Positions 16,551 through 25,437 of a stretch of DNA of 64,000 bases are shown in pieces (position 1 is the stretch's first letter; the number at the start of each line of letters is the position of its first letter). The stretch comes from Ga0077555 sp046154645 (GTDB lineage Bacteria > Pseudomonadota > Alphaproteobacteria > Rhizobiales > Hyphomicrobiaceae), in NCBI GenBank assembly GCA_046154645.1, contig JBJXDZ010000129.1:145505-209504 (forward strand), in the 5' to 3' direction. Below the pieces are notes generated by a model. That model saw only the letters and a list, made by a program, of their open reading frames with translations, was not told where the DNA came from and ran no database searches. The position numbers were made by a program, and so were the translations under genes.

Positions 16551-17578
16551 GCGCGCCGCTGCTGCGGGTTAGCGACCTGCGCGTCGATTTCATGACCGGC
16601 AGTGGCCGTGCGCGCGTGCTCGATCAGGTCAACCTGACCATGGCGGCAGGCGAGATCGTTGGACTCGTTGGTGAGTCCGGATCGGGAAAAACGACACTGG
16701 CGCGGGCGGTGCTCGGCATCCTGCCGACCAATGCGGCACGTATCGAAGGCGGCGAGATCTGGTTTGACGGCCGCAATCTGTTGACCAGTGATCCCGATGT
16801 ACTGGCCCGTGATGTGCGCGGACGCCTGATCACGTTCGTGCCGCAGGATCCCTTCACGTCTTTCAACCCGGTGTTCACAATCGGCAGCCAGATCCTGGAG
16901 ATCATGCGCTGGAAGTCGCCGTTGGCCACCGTTGCCGAGAGCGGATTCTGGCGTGGCTATTCACGCGTGCGGCGGCGTGCGGATCGCCAGCGCGTGCTGG
17001 AGTTGCTGCGCGTTGTGCAGTTGCCCGATCCGGAGGCCATCCTCGACAAGTACCCGCATGAGGTCTCCGGCGGGCAGCGGCAACGCCTGATGATCGCCAT
17101 GGCGCTGATGACCGAAGCCAAGTTGATCATTGCCGATGAGCCGACGACGGCTCTTGACGTCACCATCCAGGCCCAGATCCTGAAGCTGTTGCGGCGGCTT
17201 GCGGCTGAGCGGGGCGTGGCCGTGCTGTTTGCCACCCACGACCTCGGCGCGGCGCACGAGATATGCGATCGCGTCGTCGTCATGTATGCGGGACAGGACG
17301 TGGAGGCGGCGCCTGCCGCTGCCTTCTTCAGGGCCCCCGCGCATCCCTACACGGCAAGCCTGCTGGCCAGCTTGCCCAGCCGCGAGCGTGGCATTCGCGG
17401 CATTCCCGGCGAAATTCCGGTGCTGATCAACCCGCCGCCTGGATGCCGCTTCCATCCGCGCTGCGCCAAGGCCAGCGCTGCCTGTAATGCCTCCCGCCCT
17501 CCCGTCACCGAGCATGACAAAGGCCATGCCGTGCGCTGTTTCCATCCCAACGTCGCGGTCAAGGAGGCAAGCCCATGA
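16547..17578 (+). CDS. Peptide-type ABC transporter ATP-binding protein, DppD type
   Basis: 343 residues. Walker A is GESGSGKTT, the Q-loop is VPQDPFTSFNP, the ABC signature is SGGQRQR, and Walker B with the D-loop is IIADEPTTALD. The C-terminal oligopeptide-ABC extension carries PGCRFHPRCAKASAAC, the family's cysteine cluster. It energises the importer with the DppF-type partner. Overlaps with both neighbours are of the ATGA kind. Confidence 0.93.
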   Translation: MSAPLLRVSDLRVDFMTGSGRARVLDQVNLTMAAGEIVGLVGESGSGKTTLARAVLGILPTNAARIEGGEIWFDGRNLLTSDPDVLARDVRGRLITFVPQDPFTSFNPVFTIGSQILEIMRWKSPLATVAESGFWRGYSRVRRRADRQRVLELLRVVQLPDPEAILDKYPHEVSGGQRQRLMIAMALMTEAKLIIADEPTTALDVTIQAQILKLLRRLAAERGVAVLFATHDLGAAHEICDRVVVMYAGQDVEAAPAAAFFRAPAHPYTASLLASLPSRERGIRGIPGEIPVLINPPPGCRFHPRCAKASAACNASRPPVTEHDKGHAVRCFHPNVAVKEASP

Positions 17579-18570
17579 GCGGCCAGCCCGTGACCGATAC
17601 CACACCGACCGCGCCGCTGCTGGCGGTGCGGGATCTGCGCATGTACTTCCCCGTGCGCGATCACTGGCAGCGCCGCGTCGGCTGGCTGAAAGCGCTGGAC
17701 GACGTCTCTTTCGAGGTGCGCGAGGGCGAGATTTTCGGCATCGTCGGCGAGTCGGGATGCGGCAAGTCTACGCTCGGCAAGGCGATCATGGGCATCCACC
17801 GACCGAGTGCCGGCAGCGTGCTGTTCCAAGGCAACGACATCGCCAATCTGAGGCCCGACAAGACGCTCGGCCTGCGCAGCCGCCTGCAATACACTTATCA
17901 GGATCCAGGCGCCTCGCTCGATCCGCGCTGGAAAATCCGGGCGTCCCTGCATGAGCCGCTGATCATTCACACCAAGCTCGACAGCGCGGCCCGCGAGGCG
18001 CGCGTGCGTGAGATCATCCGCACCGTCGGCTTGCCTGAAACCCACCTCGACCTCTATCCGCACGAGATCTCCGGGGGACAGCAGCGCCGAGTTGGTCTCG
18101 CCCGCATCCTGACGCTCAATCCGGCATTGGTCATTCTCGATGAACCGACATCGGGCCTCGATGTCTCGGTGCAGGCGACGGTGCTCAATCTCTTCATCGA
18201 ACTGCAGCGCCAGTTCCGGCTGACCTACATGTTCATCAGTCACGATTTGGCTGTCGTGCGCATGCTGTGTGACCGCGTGGCCGTGATGTATCTCGGGCGC
18301 ATTGTCGAGACCGGCCCCATCGAGGAGATCTTTTCGCGGCCGCGGCATCCCTATACGCAGTCGCTGCTGGCGGCGATCCCCGAGATCGGTGGCCGCAAAG
18401 TGACGGACACCTTCTGGCTGGAAGGCGAGCCGTCAGATCCGAAGAATTTGCCGACGGGATGCCGCTTTCGCACGCGATGCCCGCGCGCCACGGATCGCTG
18501 CGCCAGCGAGGATCCGCCACTCGTCGACCGCGGCGGCGGCCATGCCGACGCCTGCCTGCTGGCTGGGTGA
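17575..18570 (+). CDS. Peptide-type ABC transporter ATP-binding protein, DppF type
   Basis: 331 residues. Walker A is GESGCGKST, the Q-loop region is YTYQDPGASLDPRW, the signature is SGGQQRR, and Walker B is VILDEPTSGLD. The C-terminal extension TGCRFRTRCPRATDRC matches the oligopeptide family. It is the second ATPase and last gene of the operon, overlapping the DppD-type gene by four bases and convergent with the GMC oxidoreductase 70 bases on. Confidence 0.93.
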   Translation: MSGQPVTDTTPTAPLLAVRDLRMYFPVRDHWQRRVGWLKALDDVSFEVREGEIFGIVGESGCGKSTLGKAIMGIHRPSAGSVLFQGNDIANLRPDKTLGLRSRLQYTYQDPGASLDPRWKIRASLHEPLIIHTKLDSAAREARVREIIRTVGLPETHLDLYPHEISGGQQRRVGLARILTLNPALVILDEPTSGLDVSVQATVLNLFIELQRQFRLTYMFISHDLAVVRMLCDRVAVMYLGRIVETGPIEEIFSRPRHPYTQSLLAAIPEIGGRKVTDTFWLEGEPSDPKNLPTGCRFRTRCPRATDRCASEDPPLVDRGGGHADACLLAG

Positions 18571-18640
18571 GGTGTGGCGCGTGTAGCGCGTGCGACCGTT
18601 GCCGCGACCGTCTCAATGAAGACCTGGCGACGGCTTGCCA

Positions 18641-20254
18641 TCACGCCGATCGCGCATCCTCGAGCACCATCGCGGCGCACTTCTCGCCGATCATGATCGA
18701 CGGCGCATTGGTATTGCCGCCGACGACTTGCGGCATGATCGAGGCGTCGGCAACGCGCAACCCCTTGACGCCATGCACGCGCAACCTGGGATCAACCACG
18801 GCATCACTGCCCGTCCCCATGCGGCAGGTGCCGACGGGATGCAGATTTGAAACGCCGCGACTGCGCAGATCTGCGATCAGATCCGCTTCGCTACTGACGG
18901 CAGGTCCGGGCACGATCTCCTCGGCGATGTAAGGTTTCAACGCCGGTTGCTGGGCCAGTTTCCGACAGAGCCGTGCGCCGAAGAGCATCGCCTCGACGTC
19001 ATAGGTTGTTTCGAGAAATTTGAACTCGATCTTCGGCGCAGCCAGGGGGTCGCTTGACTTGAGGCTGACGCGACCGCGCCCCTCCGGCTGCAGATGCACG
19101 GGCGTGATCATGAAGCCAGGGAATGGATGGGGAATAATGCCGTCGCGTTCCCGCCGTTCAATCGAATAGAGCGAGATGTTGAACTGCAGGTCGGGCTTGT
19201 CGAAGCGTGGATCGGAGCGCACGAAGATGCCGGCAAGCGTGCTGGAACCGGAGAGCGGCCCCTGCCGGCCGAGCGCATACTGGATGCCGGCCTTCAGCTT
19301 CTGCACTGGCGAGCGCGCCAGATCATTCAGGGTCGCGGCTTTGGTCGCGCGCCAGGCAAAAAACGAATTGAAGTGGTCGTGCAGATTGGCGCCGACGGGC
19401 AAATCTCGCCTGACGTCGATGCCCATCTCGCGCAGATGCGCACCAGGCCCAATCCCGGAAAGCAGCAACAGTTGCGGCGAGCCGTAGACGCCGCCCGACA
19501 CGATGATCTCGCCGCGGCAGTGGGCTGTCTGCAGGCCTTTTGGCGTTCGGTACTCGATGCCGCTTGCCCGGCCGCCCTCGATCAGCAGGCGCGTCGCGTG
19601 GGCTTCAGGCGTGACGACGAGGTTCTTCCGATTGCGCGCCGGTTTCAGGTAGGCGGTGGCGGCGCTCCAGCGCTGGCCATTGCCAATCGTGGCCTGATAG
19701 TAGCCGACACCATCTTGCGCGGCGCCATTGAAATCCCGATTGCGAGGCACGCCCGCCTGCACGGCCGCTTCGATGGCGGCGTCGATGATCTCATTTTTGA
19801 AGCGTTGATCGGAGACCTTCAGCGGTCCGCCGGCACCGTGGAATTCGTCGGGTCCACGCTCCTGATCCTCAGCCTTGCGGAAAAAGGGCAGTACGCTCGC
19901 GTAGTCCCAGCCCTCGCAGCCCCGCTGCCGCCAGCCGTCGTAGTCGGCGGGGGTGCCGCGCATGTAGACCATGCCGTTGAGAGACGAGGTGCCGCCCAGC
20001 ATTTTTCCGCGCGGCTGGTAGGACGTGCGGCCGTTCAACCCCGCGACTGGCTCACTCTCGAATTTCCAGTTGTAGGTATCGTGCGTGTAGAGTTTGGAAT
20101 AGCCGATGGGGATGTGGATCCAGGGGTAGTCGTCCCGCCGCCCGGCCTCGAGCAGCAGCACCCGGTGCCGGCCGGATTCTGAGAGCCGCGCTGCCACGGC
20201 ACAGCCTGCCGAGCCGGCGCCGGTGACGATGTAGTCGAAGGTTTCCGGCTCCAT
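18641..20254 (-). CDS. GMC-family FAD oxidoreductase (choline dehydrogenase-like)
   Basis: 537 residues. The N-terminal FAD-binding loop is VTGAGSAGCAVAARL with the following LLLEAG acidic end. GMC signature 1 is around GKMLGGTSSLNGMVYMRG and signature 2 is at SGGVYGSPQLLLLSGIG. The C-terminal catalytic region has NLHPVGTCRMG and GGNTNAPSIMIGEK (His and Asn of the active site). It oxidises an alcohol using FAD. No signal peptide is seen. It stands alone on the minus strand and its substrate is not readable. Confidence 0.92.
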   Translation of the reverse strand: MEPETFDYIVTGAGSAGCAVAARLSESGRHRVLLLEAGRRDDYPWIHIPIGYSKLYTHDTYNWKFESEPVAGLNGRTSYQPRGKMLGGTSSLNGMVYMRGTPADYDGWRQRGCEGWDYASVLPFFRKAEDQERGPDEFHGAGGPLKVSDQRFKNEIIDAAIEAAVQAGVPRNRDFNGAAQDGVGYYQATIGNGQRWSAATAYLKPARNRKNLVVTPEAHATRLLIEGGRASGIEYRTPKGLQTAHCRGEIIVSGGVYGSPQLLLLSGIGPGAHLREMGIDVRRDLPVGANLHDHFNSFFAWRATKAATLNDLARSPVQKLKAGIQYALGRQGPLSGSSTLAGIFVRSDPRFDKPDLQFNISLYSIERRERDGIIPHPFPGFMITPVHLQPEGRGRVSLKSSDPLAAPKIEFKFLETTYDVEAMLFGARLCRKLAQQPALKPYIAEEIVPGPAVSSEADLIADLRSRGVSNLHPVGTCRMGTGSDAVVDPRLRVHGVKGLRVADASIMPQVVGGNTNAPSIMIGEKCAAMVLEDARSA

Positions 20255-20385
20255 GAGACTCTCTGTCCGTTCGTTCAGCTGCTAGTTCGCTCAAGCGCGT
20301 GCTGCCAGGTCCGTGCAGGGAGAGCCCGCGCGCTTTGGCGTCGCCCAGTTGTCAGGTCACGTTGGCTGGATCTGCCATGCCCACG

Positions 20386-21312
20386 TCACGCCAGGTGCTT
20401 CCTGAAGAAGGCGGTCGTCCGCTCCCAGGCGAGTTTCGCCGCCGCTTCCTGATAGCGCGGCGTCGAGTTGTTGTGAAAGCCGTGTTGCGTACCGGGATAG
20501 ATGTGCATCTCGTGGGTCGCGCCCGCGACTTTCAGCGCCGTTTCGAATGCCGGCCACATGGCGTTGATGCGCTCGTCGTTCTCGGCATAGTGAATGAGCA
20601 GCGGCGCCTTGATGTCGGGCACGCGTGCCGTCTCGGCGGCAGCGCCGTAGAACGGTACCCCAGCGGCCATTTCGGCGCCGAGCGTTACGGCCAGAAAGTT
20701 GGTGGCCGTGCCACCCCAGCAGAAGCCCGTGACGCCAAGCTTGCCAGTAGAGAGCGCATGTGAATTCAGGAAGCGGGCGCTGTTGAGCATGTCGGTGCGC
20801 AGCTTGCCCTGGTCGAGACCTGCCTGTAGCGCGCGCCCGTCGTCATCGTTGCCCGGATAGCCACCGACCGGCGACAAGCCGTCGGGGGCCAGTGCCAGAA
20901 AGCCCTCGGTTGCCGCCCGGCGGGCGACGTCCTCGATATAGGGGTTGAGCCCGCGGTTCTCGTGGATCACCAGCACCGCCGGGAACGGTCCCGCGCCACT
21001 CGGCTGCACGAGGTAGCCGCGCATGGTGCCCGAGGTGCCGCCCGGCGACGGATAGCTGACGTATCTCGCCTTGATGCGCGCATCGGTGAACGAAATCGTC
21101 TGCGCTTGCGCATAGTGTGGCAGCAGCGCCTGCGCCATGGCGAGGCCACCTGTCGTCACGACCGCGGCGCGGGCGAGAAATTCGCGCCGGTCCATGCGCC
21201 CGTGGCAATACTCGTCGTAGAGGTCGAACACGCGCTGATCGATATCGACTTGGGTCACGTGCGGCGGGTCTTCGGCAGCACGTGCAGGATCGGCAGTCAG
21301 CTCATCAGCCAT
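20386..21312 (-). CDS. Exported dienelactone hydrolase-family protein
   Basis: 308 residues. A conserved preamble (VFDLYDEYCHGRMD) is followed by an internal twin-arginine-like signal RREFLARAAVVTTGGLAMAQALL near residues 42-61, a layout common in this DLH branch. The alpha/beta-hydrolase core has the nucleophile Cys in GFCWGG, the acid in YAENDERI and the His in TQHGFHN, matching the Cys-Asp-His triad of dienelactone hydrolase. It probably acts in the periplasm on an ester or lactone. The real substrate may differ from dienelactone, since no chlorocatechol pathway genes are present. Confidence 0.9.
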   Translation of the reverse strand: MADELTADPARAAEDPPHVTQVDIDQRVFDLYDEYCHGRMDRREFLARAAVVTTGGLAMAQALLPHYAQAQTISFTDARIKARYVSYPSPGGTSGTMRGYLVQPSGAGPFPAVLVIHENRGLNPYIEDVARRAATEGFLALAPDGLSPVGGYPGNDDDGRALQAGLDQGKLRTDMLNSARFLNSHALSTGKLGVTGFCWGGTATNFLAVTLGAEMAAGVPFYGAAAETARVPDIKAPLLIHYAENDERINAMWPAFETALKVAGATHEMHIYPGTQHGFHNNSTPRYQEAAAKLAWERTTAFFRKHLA

Positions 21313-21405
21313 TTCTGGGTCTCCTTGGCCGGGGTTGAAGGTCCGCCACTATGCTCGAGCGCGACAACGCGTTTCGGCTCACTTGCCGGCCAAAGCTAGC
21401 ACCAA

Positions 21406-21446
21406 GCCTGACACGCGGCCACTTGCGCAAACGGTACGTGTCAGGC
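21406..21446. repeat. Inverted repeat between SDR and DLH genes
   Basis: GCCTGACACG (21406-21415) and CGTGTCAGGC (21437-21446) are perfect 10-base arms around 21 bases. It could act as a terminator for the leftward SDR transcript or be part of the repeat cluster that continues to 21696. Confidence 0.6.
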
Positions 21447-21472
21447 GACTTCTGCGCCGCCGATGCAGGCCT

Positions 21473-21644
21473 TAGGTCGGGTCAAGCCGGAGCGCAGCGA
21501 GTCCGGCGAGTCCGTCGGGGTCAGACCCCTGACGATTGCGTCAGCAGGTCATTTGCAGCGTCGCGTGTCAGGGGTCTGACCCCAGTGCCCACAAGAGAAG
21601 TTGTCGGGTCGCGCCTGCGCTTCGCTCCGGCTTGACCCGACCTA
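21473..21644. repeat. Nested inverted-repeat element (MITE/REPIN-like), 172 bp
   Basis: The outer 22-base arms at 21473-21494 and 21623-21644 are perfect inverted copies (beginning TAGGTCGGGTCAAGCC). Inside them 17-base arms at 21517-21533 and 21567-21583 (GGGGTCAGACCCCTGAC and its complement) are also perfect, and each contains the small palindrome GGGGTC-A-GACCCC. No open frame fits inside. The structure resembles REP doublets or a non-autonomous mobile element. Confidence 0.75.
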
Positions 21645-21661
21645 CAAATGCGCCTTTCCCC

Positions 21662-21696
21662 TATTGCCTATTGCCTATTGCCTATTGCCTATTGCC
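21662..21696. repeat. Five tandem copies of TATTGCC
   Basis: Five exact head-to-tail copies of the 7-base unit lie between the inverted-repeat element and the SDR stop codon at 21704. Such a run can expand or contract by slippage. It ends seven bases before the gene, so it is non-coding. Confidence 0.9.
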
Positions 21697-21703
21697 TCGC
21701 ACC

Positions 21704-22495
21704 TCACACCACCGGGCACAAACCGCCGTCGACGTTGATCGCCGTGCCGGTGATGTAGGAGCCCGCGTCGGAGGCCAGGAACAACGCTGCATTGGCGAAT
21801 TCCTGCGCCGTGCCGAGGCGGCCCATCGGCAGCGACTTGCCCATGTCGGCGTAATAGGTTTCCAGCGTCTGATTGTTGCCTTTGGCCTGGTCGGCACTGT
21901 GCCGGCGCACCCACTGGTCGCTTTCGATGCGCCCGACCAGCAAGCCGTTGACCAGCACGTTGTGCTTGGCGCCTTCACCGGCCAGCACCTTGGTGAGTGC
22001 CATGCCGGCGGCACGCGACACGGCGGTCGGTGCGCCTTCGGCAGGTGGCGCCTTGGCACCTGTATTCAGCACGTTGATGATGCGGCCGAAGCGGCGCGCC
22101 TTCATGCCCGGCAAGGCCAGCCGCGACAGACGGATGGCGGCAAACAGCTTCAGGTCAAGGTCCGACTGCCACAGCTCGTCCGAGATGCTCTCGAAGGCGC
22201 CGCGTTGCGAGGTGCCGGCATTGTTGACGATGACATCGATCTGGCCAAGTCCGGCTTCTGCCGCCTTGAAGACGCGCGTGCAATCCGCGGCCTTGCCGAT
22301 GTCGCCGGCAACCGCAATCACCTTGCCTTTGGAGACGGCGGCGATCCTGGCGCGGGCCTGCTCCAGGACCGCCGGGTCGCGCGCGGTGATGGCGACGTGG
22401 GCGCCGGCCTTGGCGAAGGTCTCGGCAATGGCGAGGCCAAGGCCTTTGCTGCCGCCAGTGACCAGGGCGCAGCGTCCATTCATGGTGAAGCTCAT
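21704..22495 (-). CDS. SDR-family protein lacking the canonical Tyr-Lys pair
   Basis: 263 residues with a clear SDR Rossmann half (TGGSKGLGLAIAETF, NNAGTSQ, and the C-terminal ITGTAINVDGGLC). At the place of YxxxK the sequence reads PTAVSRAAGMALTK, so the catalytic Tyr appears replaced and Lys is Arg. I have seen this motif in a rhizobial SDR subgroup annotated only by family. It may be a cofactor-binding but non-classical enzyme. The ATG follows GGAGGAACC. Upstream lies the first inositol-phosphatase gene, on the same strand with a 98-base gap. Confidence 0.85.
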   Translation of the reverse strand: MSFTMNGRCALVTGGSKGLGLAIAETFAKAGAHVAITARDPAVLEQARARIAAVSKGKVIAVAGDIGKAADCTRVFKAAEAGLGQIDVIVNNAGTSQRGAFESISDELWQSDLDLKLFAAIRLSRLALPGMKARRFGRIINVLNTGAKAPPAEGAPTAVSRAAGMALTKVLAGEGAKHNVLVNGLLVGRIESDQWVRRHSADQAKGNNQTLETYYADMGKSLPMGRLGTAQEFANAALFLASDAGSYITGTAINVDGGLCPVV

Positions 22496-22593
22496 CGAGG
22501 TTCCTCCGTTGTCGTGTTCTGCGAGATATTGGGATGGGTCGAGCTTACGCCGCCGCCGGTGGCCAGCGCCAGTGATGATCGCGGGCTGAGCGT

Positions 22594-23427
22594 TCAGCCG
22601 AGCAGCACGTCGCGCAAGGGTGCCAGAAGCGTGGCGCTGGCGGACACCAGCAAACCGCCCGTGTTGTCGCCGGGCCTATAGGGCGAGCCGTCAAAGCGGC
22701 TGTAACCGAAGCCCTGTTCTGTGAGGATGGCAAGGCCCGGCAGATGATCCCAGGGCTCGGACTTCGAGTAGAGTGCGAAGTCGACGCGACCAGCAGCGAG
22801 CTCGAGATAATCGATGCCGGCGCAGCCGGAGTTGGGACCGAGCGACTTGAAGTGGCGCGCCTGGGCCACAACGGCGCTGCGGCGAGCGTCGCTGAAGGCG
22901 CGCGTGCCGACGATGCCGACCAGGTCGCTGAGCCCGGTCGCGGCTGCGGGTCGCGGCAAGCGCACCGCCGTCGCCTGCGACGGGCCTTGCCACGCACCTT
23001 CGCCGCGCATGGCGTAGGTCGTCTGGCCGAGGGCCGGCGCGTGCAGGAAGCCCGCAACAGGATCGCCGTCGACAATGAGTGCCACCATGACCGCGAAGCC
23101 CGCCTCGCCCCTGGCGAAAGCGCTGGTGCCGTCGATCGGGTCGATCACCCACACCATGCCCGGTTGGCGCAAGCGCGCGAGCAAACCGGGATCGGCATGC
23201 ACGGCTTCTTCGCCGACCACATCAGAGCCTGGAAGCAGCGCCGCCAGCTGCCGGGTCAACACGCGCTCGACCGCTTTATCAGCGACGGTCACAACGTCGT
23301 CAGGTCCGTTCTTCTCGACGATGTCGCCGGCTGCGAGATTGCGCCAGTGCGGCATCGCTTCGGCGGCGGCGACCTGCTCGATGAGGCGCGCGATGGCTTT
23401 GATGTCGAGGTTTTGCATGGCGGTCAT
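22594..23427 (-). CDS. Inositol monophosphatase-family phosphatase (copy 1)
   Basis: 277 residues. Metal-binding motifs of the family are present: GEEAVHAD, WVIDPIDGTSAF and the C-terminal EPWDHLPGLAILTEQG. The family hydrolyses small phosphomonoesters such as inositol-1-phosphate, histidinol-phosphate or 3'-phosphoadenosine phosphates with Mg2+. It shares the whole layout with the gene at 23456-24289, 28 bases upstream on the same strand, so the two are tandem paralogues. The start at 23427 or 23418 cannot be decided. Confidence 0.9.
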   Translation of the reverse strand: MTAMQNLDIKAIARLIEQVAAAEAMPHWRNLAAGDIVEKNGPDDVVTVADKAVERVLTRQLAALLPGSDVVGEEAVHADPGLLARLRQPGMVWVIDPIDGTSAFARGEAGFAVMVALIVDGDPVAGFLHAPALGQTTYAMRGEGAWQGPSQATAVRLPRPAAATGLSDLVGIVGTRAFSDARRSAVVAQARHFKSLGPNSGCAGIDYLELAAGRVDFALYSKSEPWDHLPGLAILTEQGFGYSRFDGSPYRPGDNTGGLLVSASATLLAPLRDVLLG

Positions 23428-23455
23428 CCGGCTACCTTCCGCTTGTCAGTTGCCC

Positions 23456-24289
23456 CTAACGCTTAGCGTGCGGCACCAGCAGCGCCAGGATTTCACGCCA
23501 GCTCGCCGCATCCGGCGCCACCAGGACGCCACCCATGGTATCCAGCGGATCGAAATGTGCGCCGTCGTGTCGGCGCGCAAACATGCCCGCAGCCTCCGTG
23601 ATGGCGAGGCCAGCCATGTGGTCCCACGGCAAGGTCAAGAAATTGATCAGGAAATCAGCGTCGCCCGTCAACAGGCGCGCGTAGTTCTGACCCGCCGAGA
23701 CCGGCTTCGTGTAACCTTTGAAACGGTCGCGGACTCCCTCGGGACTTGGCAACTTGCGATTGAGAAAGCCTTGCACGCCCAGCACGCCTTGCAGTTCGCC
23801 CAGTGCCGCTGGCAATTCGCGCCGGGCCACCGGCTCCCCGGCACTGTCACCGGCTTGGCGTCGGGCGCCGGCGCCAACCTCGCCCACATGCAGCACCCCC
23901 GACACCGGCGCCAGGATCCAGCCCGCCACCGGCCGGCCCCGGCGCACCAGTCCCACCATGACGTCGAACGGCTCGCGGCCTTCCGAGAACGCCCGCGTGC
24001 CGTCGATCGGATCCAGCACCCAGACATAGGCGTCGTCGCGAAAGCGCTCCAGGATCGTTGGATCGGCATGCACGCCTTCCTCGCCGATGATGAGGGAACC
24101 CGGCAGGAGCGCTGTCAATCGCTGGCTCAAAGCCGCCTCGGCCGCTCGGTCGGCCACCGTGACCAGGTCGCCCGCATGCGATTTCGACGAGATGTCGCCT
24201 GCGCCGAGATTACGCCAGCGCGGCATCACCTCGGTCGCCGCCACCTCGCGCACGATGGCGCTCACCTTATCGATGTCGATCGCTGCCAT
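23456..24289 (-). CDS. Inositol monophosphatase-family phosphatase (copy 2)
   Basis: 277 residues from the second of two adjacent ATGs (24292 and 24289), chosen because it sits at better spacing from GGAG. Motifs: GEEGVHAD, WVLDPIDGTRAFSEG and LPWDHMAGLAITEAAG. DPIDGTRAF is shared with HisN-type histidinol-phosphate phosphatases, but that alone does not fix the substrate. Tandem paralogue of the gene at 22594-23427. It is probably the first gene of a three-gene minus-strand unit with it and the SDR. Confidence 0.9.
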   Translation of the reverse strand: MAAIDIDKVSAIVREVAATEVMPRWRNLGAGDISSKSHAGDLVTVADRAAEAALSQRLTALLPGSLIIGEEGVHADPTILERFRDDAYVWVLDPIDGTRAFSEGREPFDVMVGLVRRGRPVAGWILAPVSGVLHVGEVGAGARRQAGDSAGEPVARRELPAALGELQGVLGVQGFLNRKLPSPEGVRDRFKGYTKPVSAGQNYARLLTGDADFLINFLTLPWDHMAGLAITEAAGMFARRHDGAHFDPLDTMGGVLVAPDAASWREILALLVPHAKR

Positions 24290-24446
24290 CATGCTCCTGC
24301 AGGTTGCTGGCGGGGCCGGGCCACAGACCCTGTGTGCTCATGCCACGGATGGAGGCGGCGTGCATGCCGCAAAATGGCCGCATGGGTTGGGTGTGAGTGG
24401 TCGCGACAGAGTTTTGGTGCAGCGCAATAACGATGGGGCGAACCCG

Positions 24447-25430
24447 ATGGCAAGACGACTGCGGTGGCACGGCCAGAGTTGGCTCGCTCGCCTGTGCGCT
24501 GTCGCCCTGTCGGCGTGGTGCGCGGCGCTGTTGGTGCCGCAAGCCGGTCAGGCGCGCGTGCAGCAGGCGCCGGCAAGCCGCGTTGCCATCGATCTCCCCG
24601 ACGGCTTCGAGCCGGCGCAGCTCTTTTCAGGCTTCATGCACGAGGGGCTTGGCGTATCGCTGGTCATCGTCGAGATGCCGGGGCGGGCCTACGATGAGCT
24701 GGTCAAGGGCCTGACGCCTGAAGCGCTCGCCTCGAAAGGGGTCACCAATACGCGTCGCGCGCAGCTCAACAGGTCGGATGCGCATGTCTACATTCAAGGC
24801 GAGCAAGCCTCGGCCGCGGGCGACTTCGCCAAATTCTTCGTCGTCTTCCGTGAAGGCGACGTCACTGCACTGATCACGGCCAACGTGCAGAAAGCCTCGA
24901 TCGACAAGGGTCAGGTCCGATCCGTCGATATCGAGGCTGCTCTGGCCTCGGCGCGCATCCAGGATGTGGCGGCGGACGCCAAGCCGCTGTTCTCGCTGGC
25001 CTATCTTGGCCCCTTCAAGCCGGCTGGCTCATTTCTCGGCACGGCCAAGGCCTATACGCTGGATGACGCCCCACAAGCACCCGCCGCTGTTAGCGGCCGC
25101 CCGATGCTGATCGTAGCCCCCTCGCTCGACCGCCGACCGGTGCCGAAGCCCGAGGACTACGCGCTGCAGCTGATCATGGGCCTGTCCGGCCTTGTCGACG
25201 TCAAGATCACCGATCGCACGGCGGTGACCTATGGCGGCCTCGCCGGTATCGAGGTCGAGGCCACGGCGCGCGAGCGCGAGAGCGGTGCCGAGATGCTGCT
25301 CTATCAGACGGTGTTGCTGCCGCGCGAAGGGGGCTACTGGCGCATCTTCGCGCAGGCGCCGATCGCCGACCGCGAGCGCTATCGCACCGAGTTTCGCCGC
25401 ATCGCCAGTGGTTTTGCGCTGCAGCGTTGA
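24447..25430 (+). CDS. Secreted protein of unknown function
   Basis: 327 residues from the ATG at 24447. The N-terminal signal has a basic start MARRLRWHG, the core LCAVALSAWCAALLV and cleavage near GQARV. The rest is a soluble alpha/beta sequence with no motif I can name; two similar halves may exist (about 45-160 and about 200-325, both of ligand-binding or PsbP-like feel), but this is weak. It is divergent from the phosphatase pair and convergent with the cytochrome c gene, with seven bases between stops. Membrane insertion beyond the signal is not predicted. Function unassigned. Confidence 0.65.
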   Translation: MARRLRWHGQSWLARLCAVALSAWCAALLVPQAGQARVQQAPASRVAIDLPDGFEPAQLFSGFMHEGLGVSLVIVEMPGRAYDELVKGLTPEALASKGVTNTRRAQLNRSDAHVYIQGEQASAAGDFAKFFVVFREGDVTALITANVQKASIDKGQVRSVDIEAALASARIQDVAADAKPLFSLAYLGPFKPAGSFLGTAKAYTLDDAPQAPAAVSGRPMLIVAPSLDRRPVPKPEDYALQLIMGLSGLVDVKITDRTAVTYGGLAGIEVEATARERESGAEMLLYQTVLLPREGGYWRIFAQAPIADRERYRTEFRRIASGFALQR

Positions 25431-25437
25431 GACACCG

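Noticed and set aside
21473..21696. CRISPR-like array
   Set aside because: The repeats are inverted or directly adjacent heptamers, without regular spacers or cas genes.
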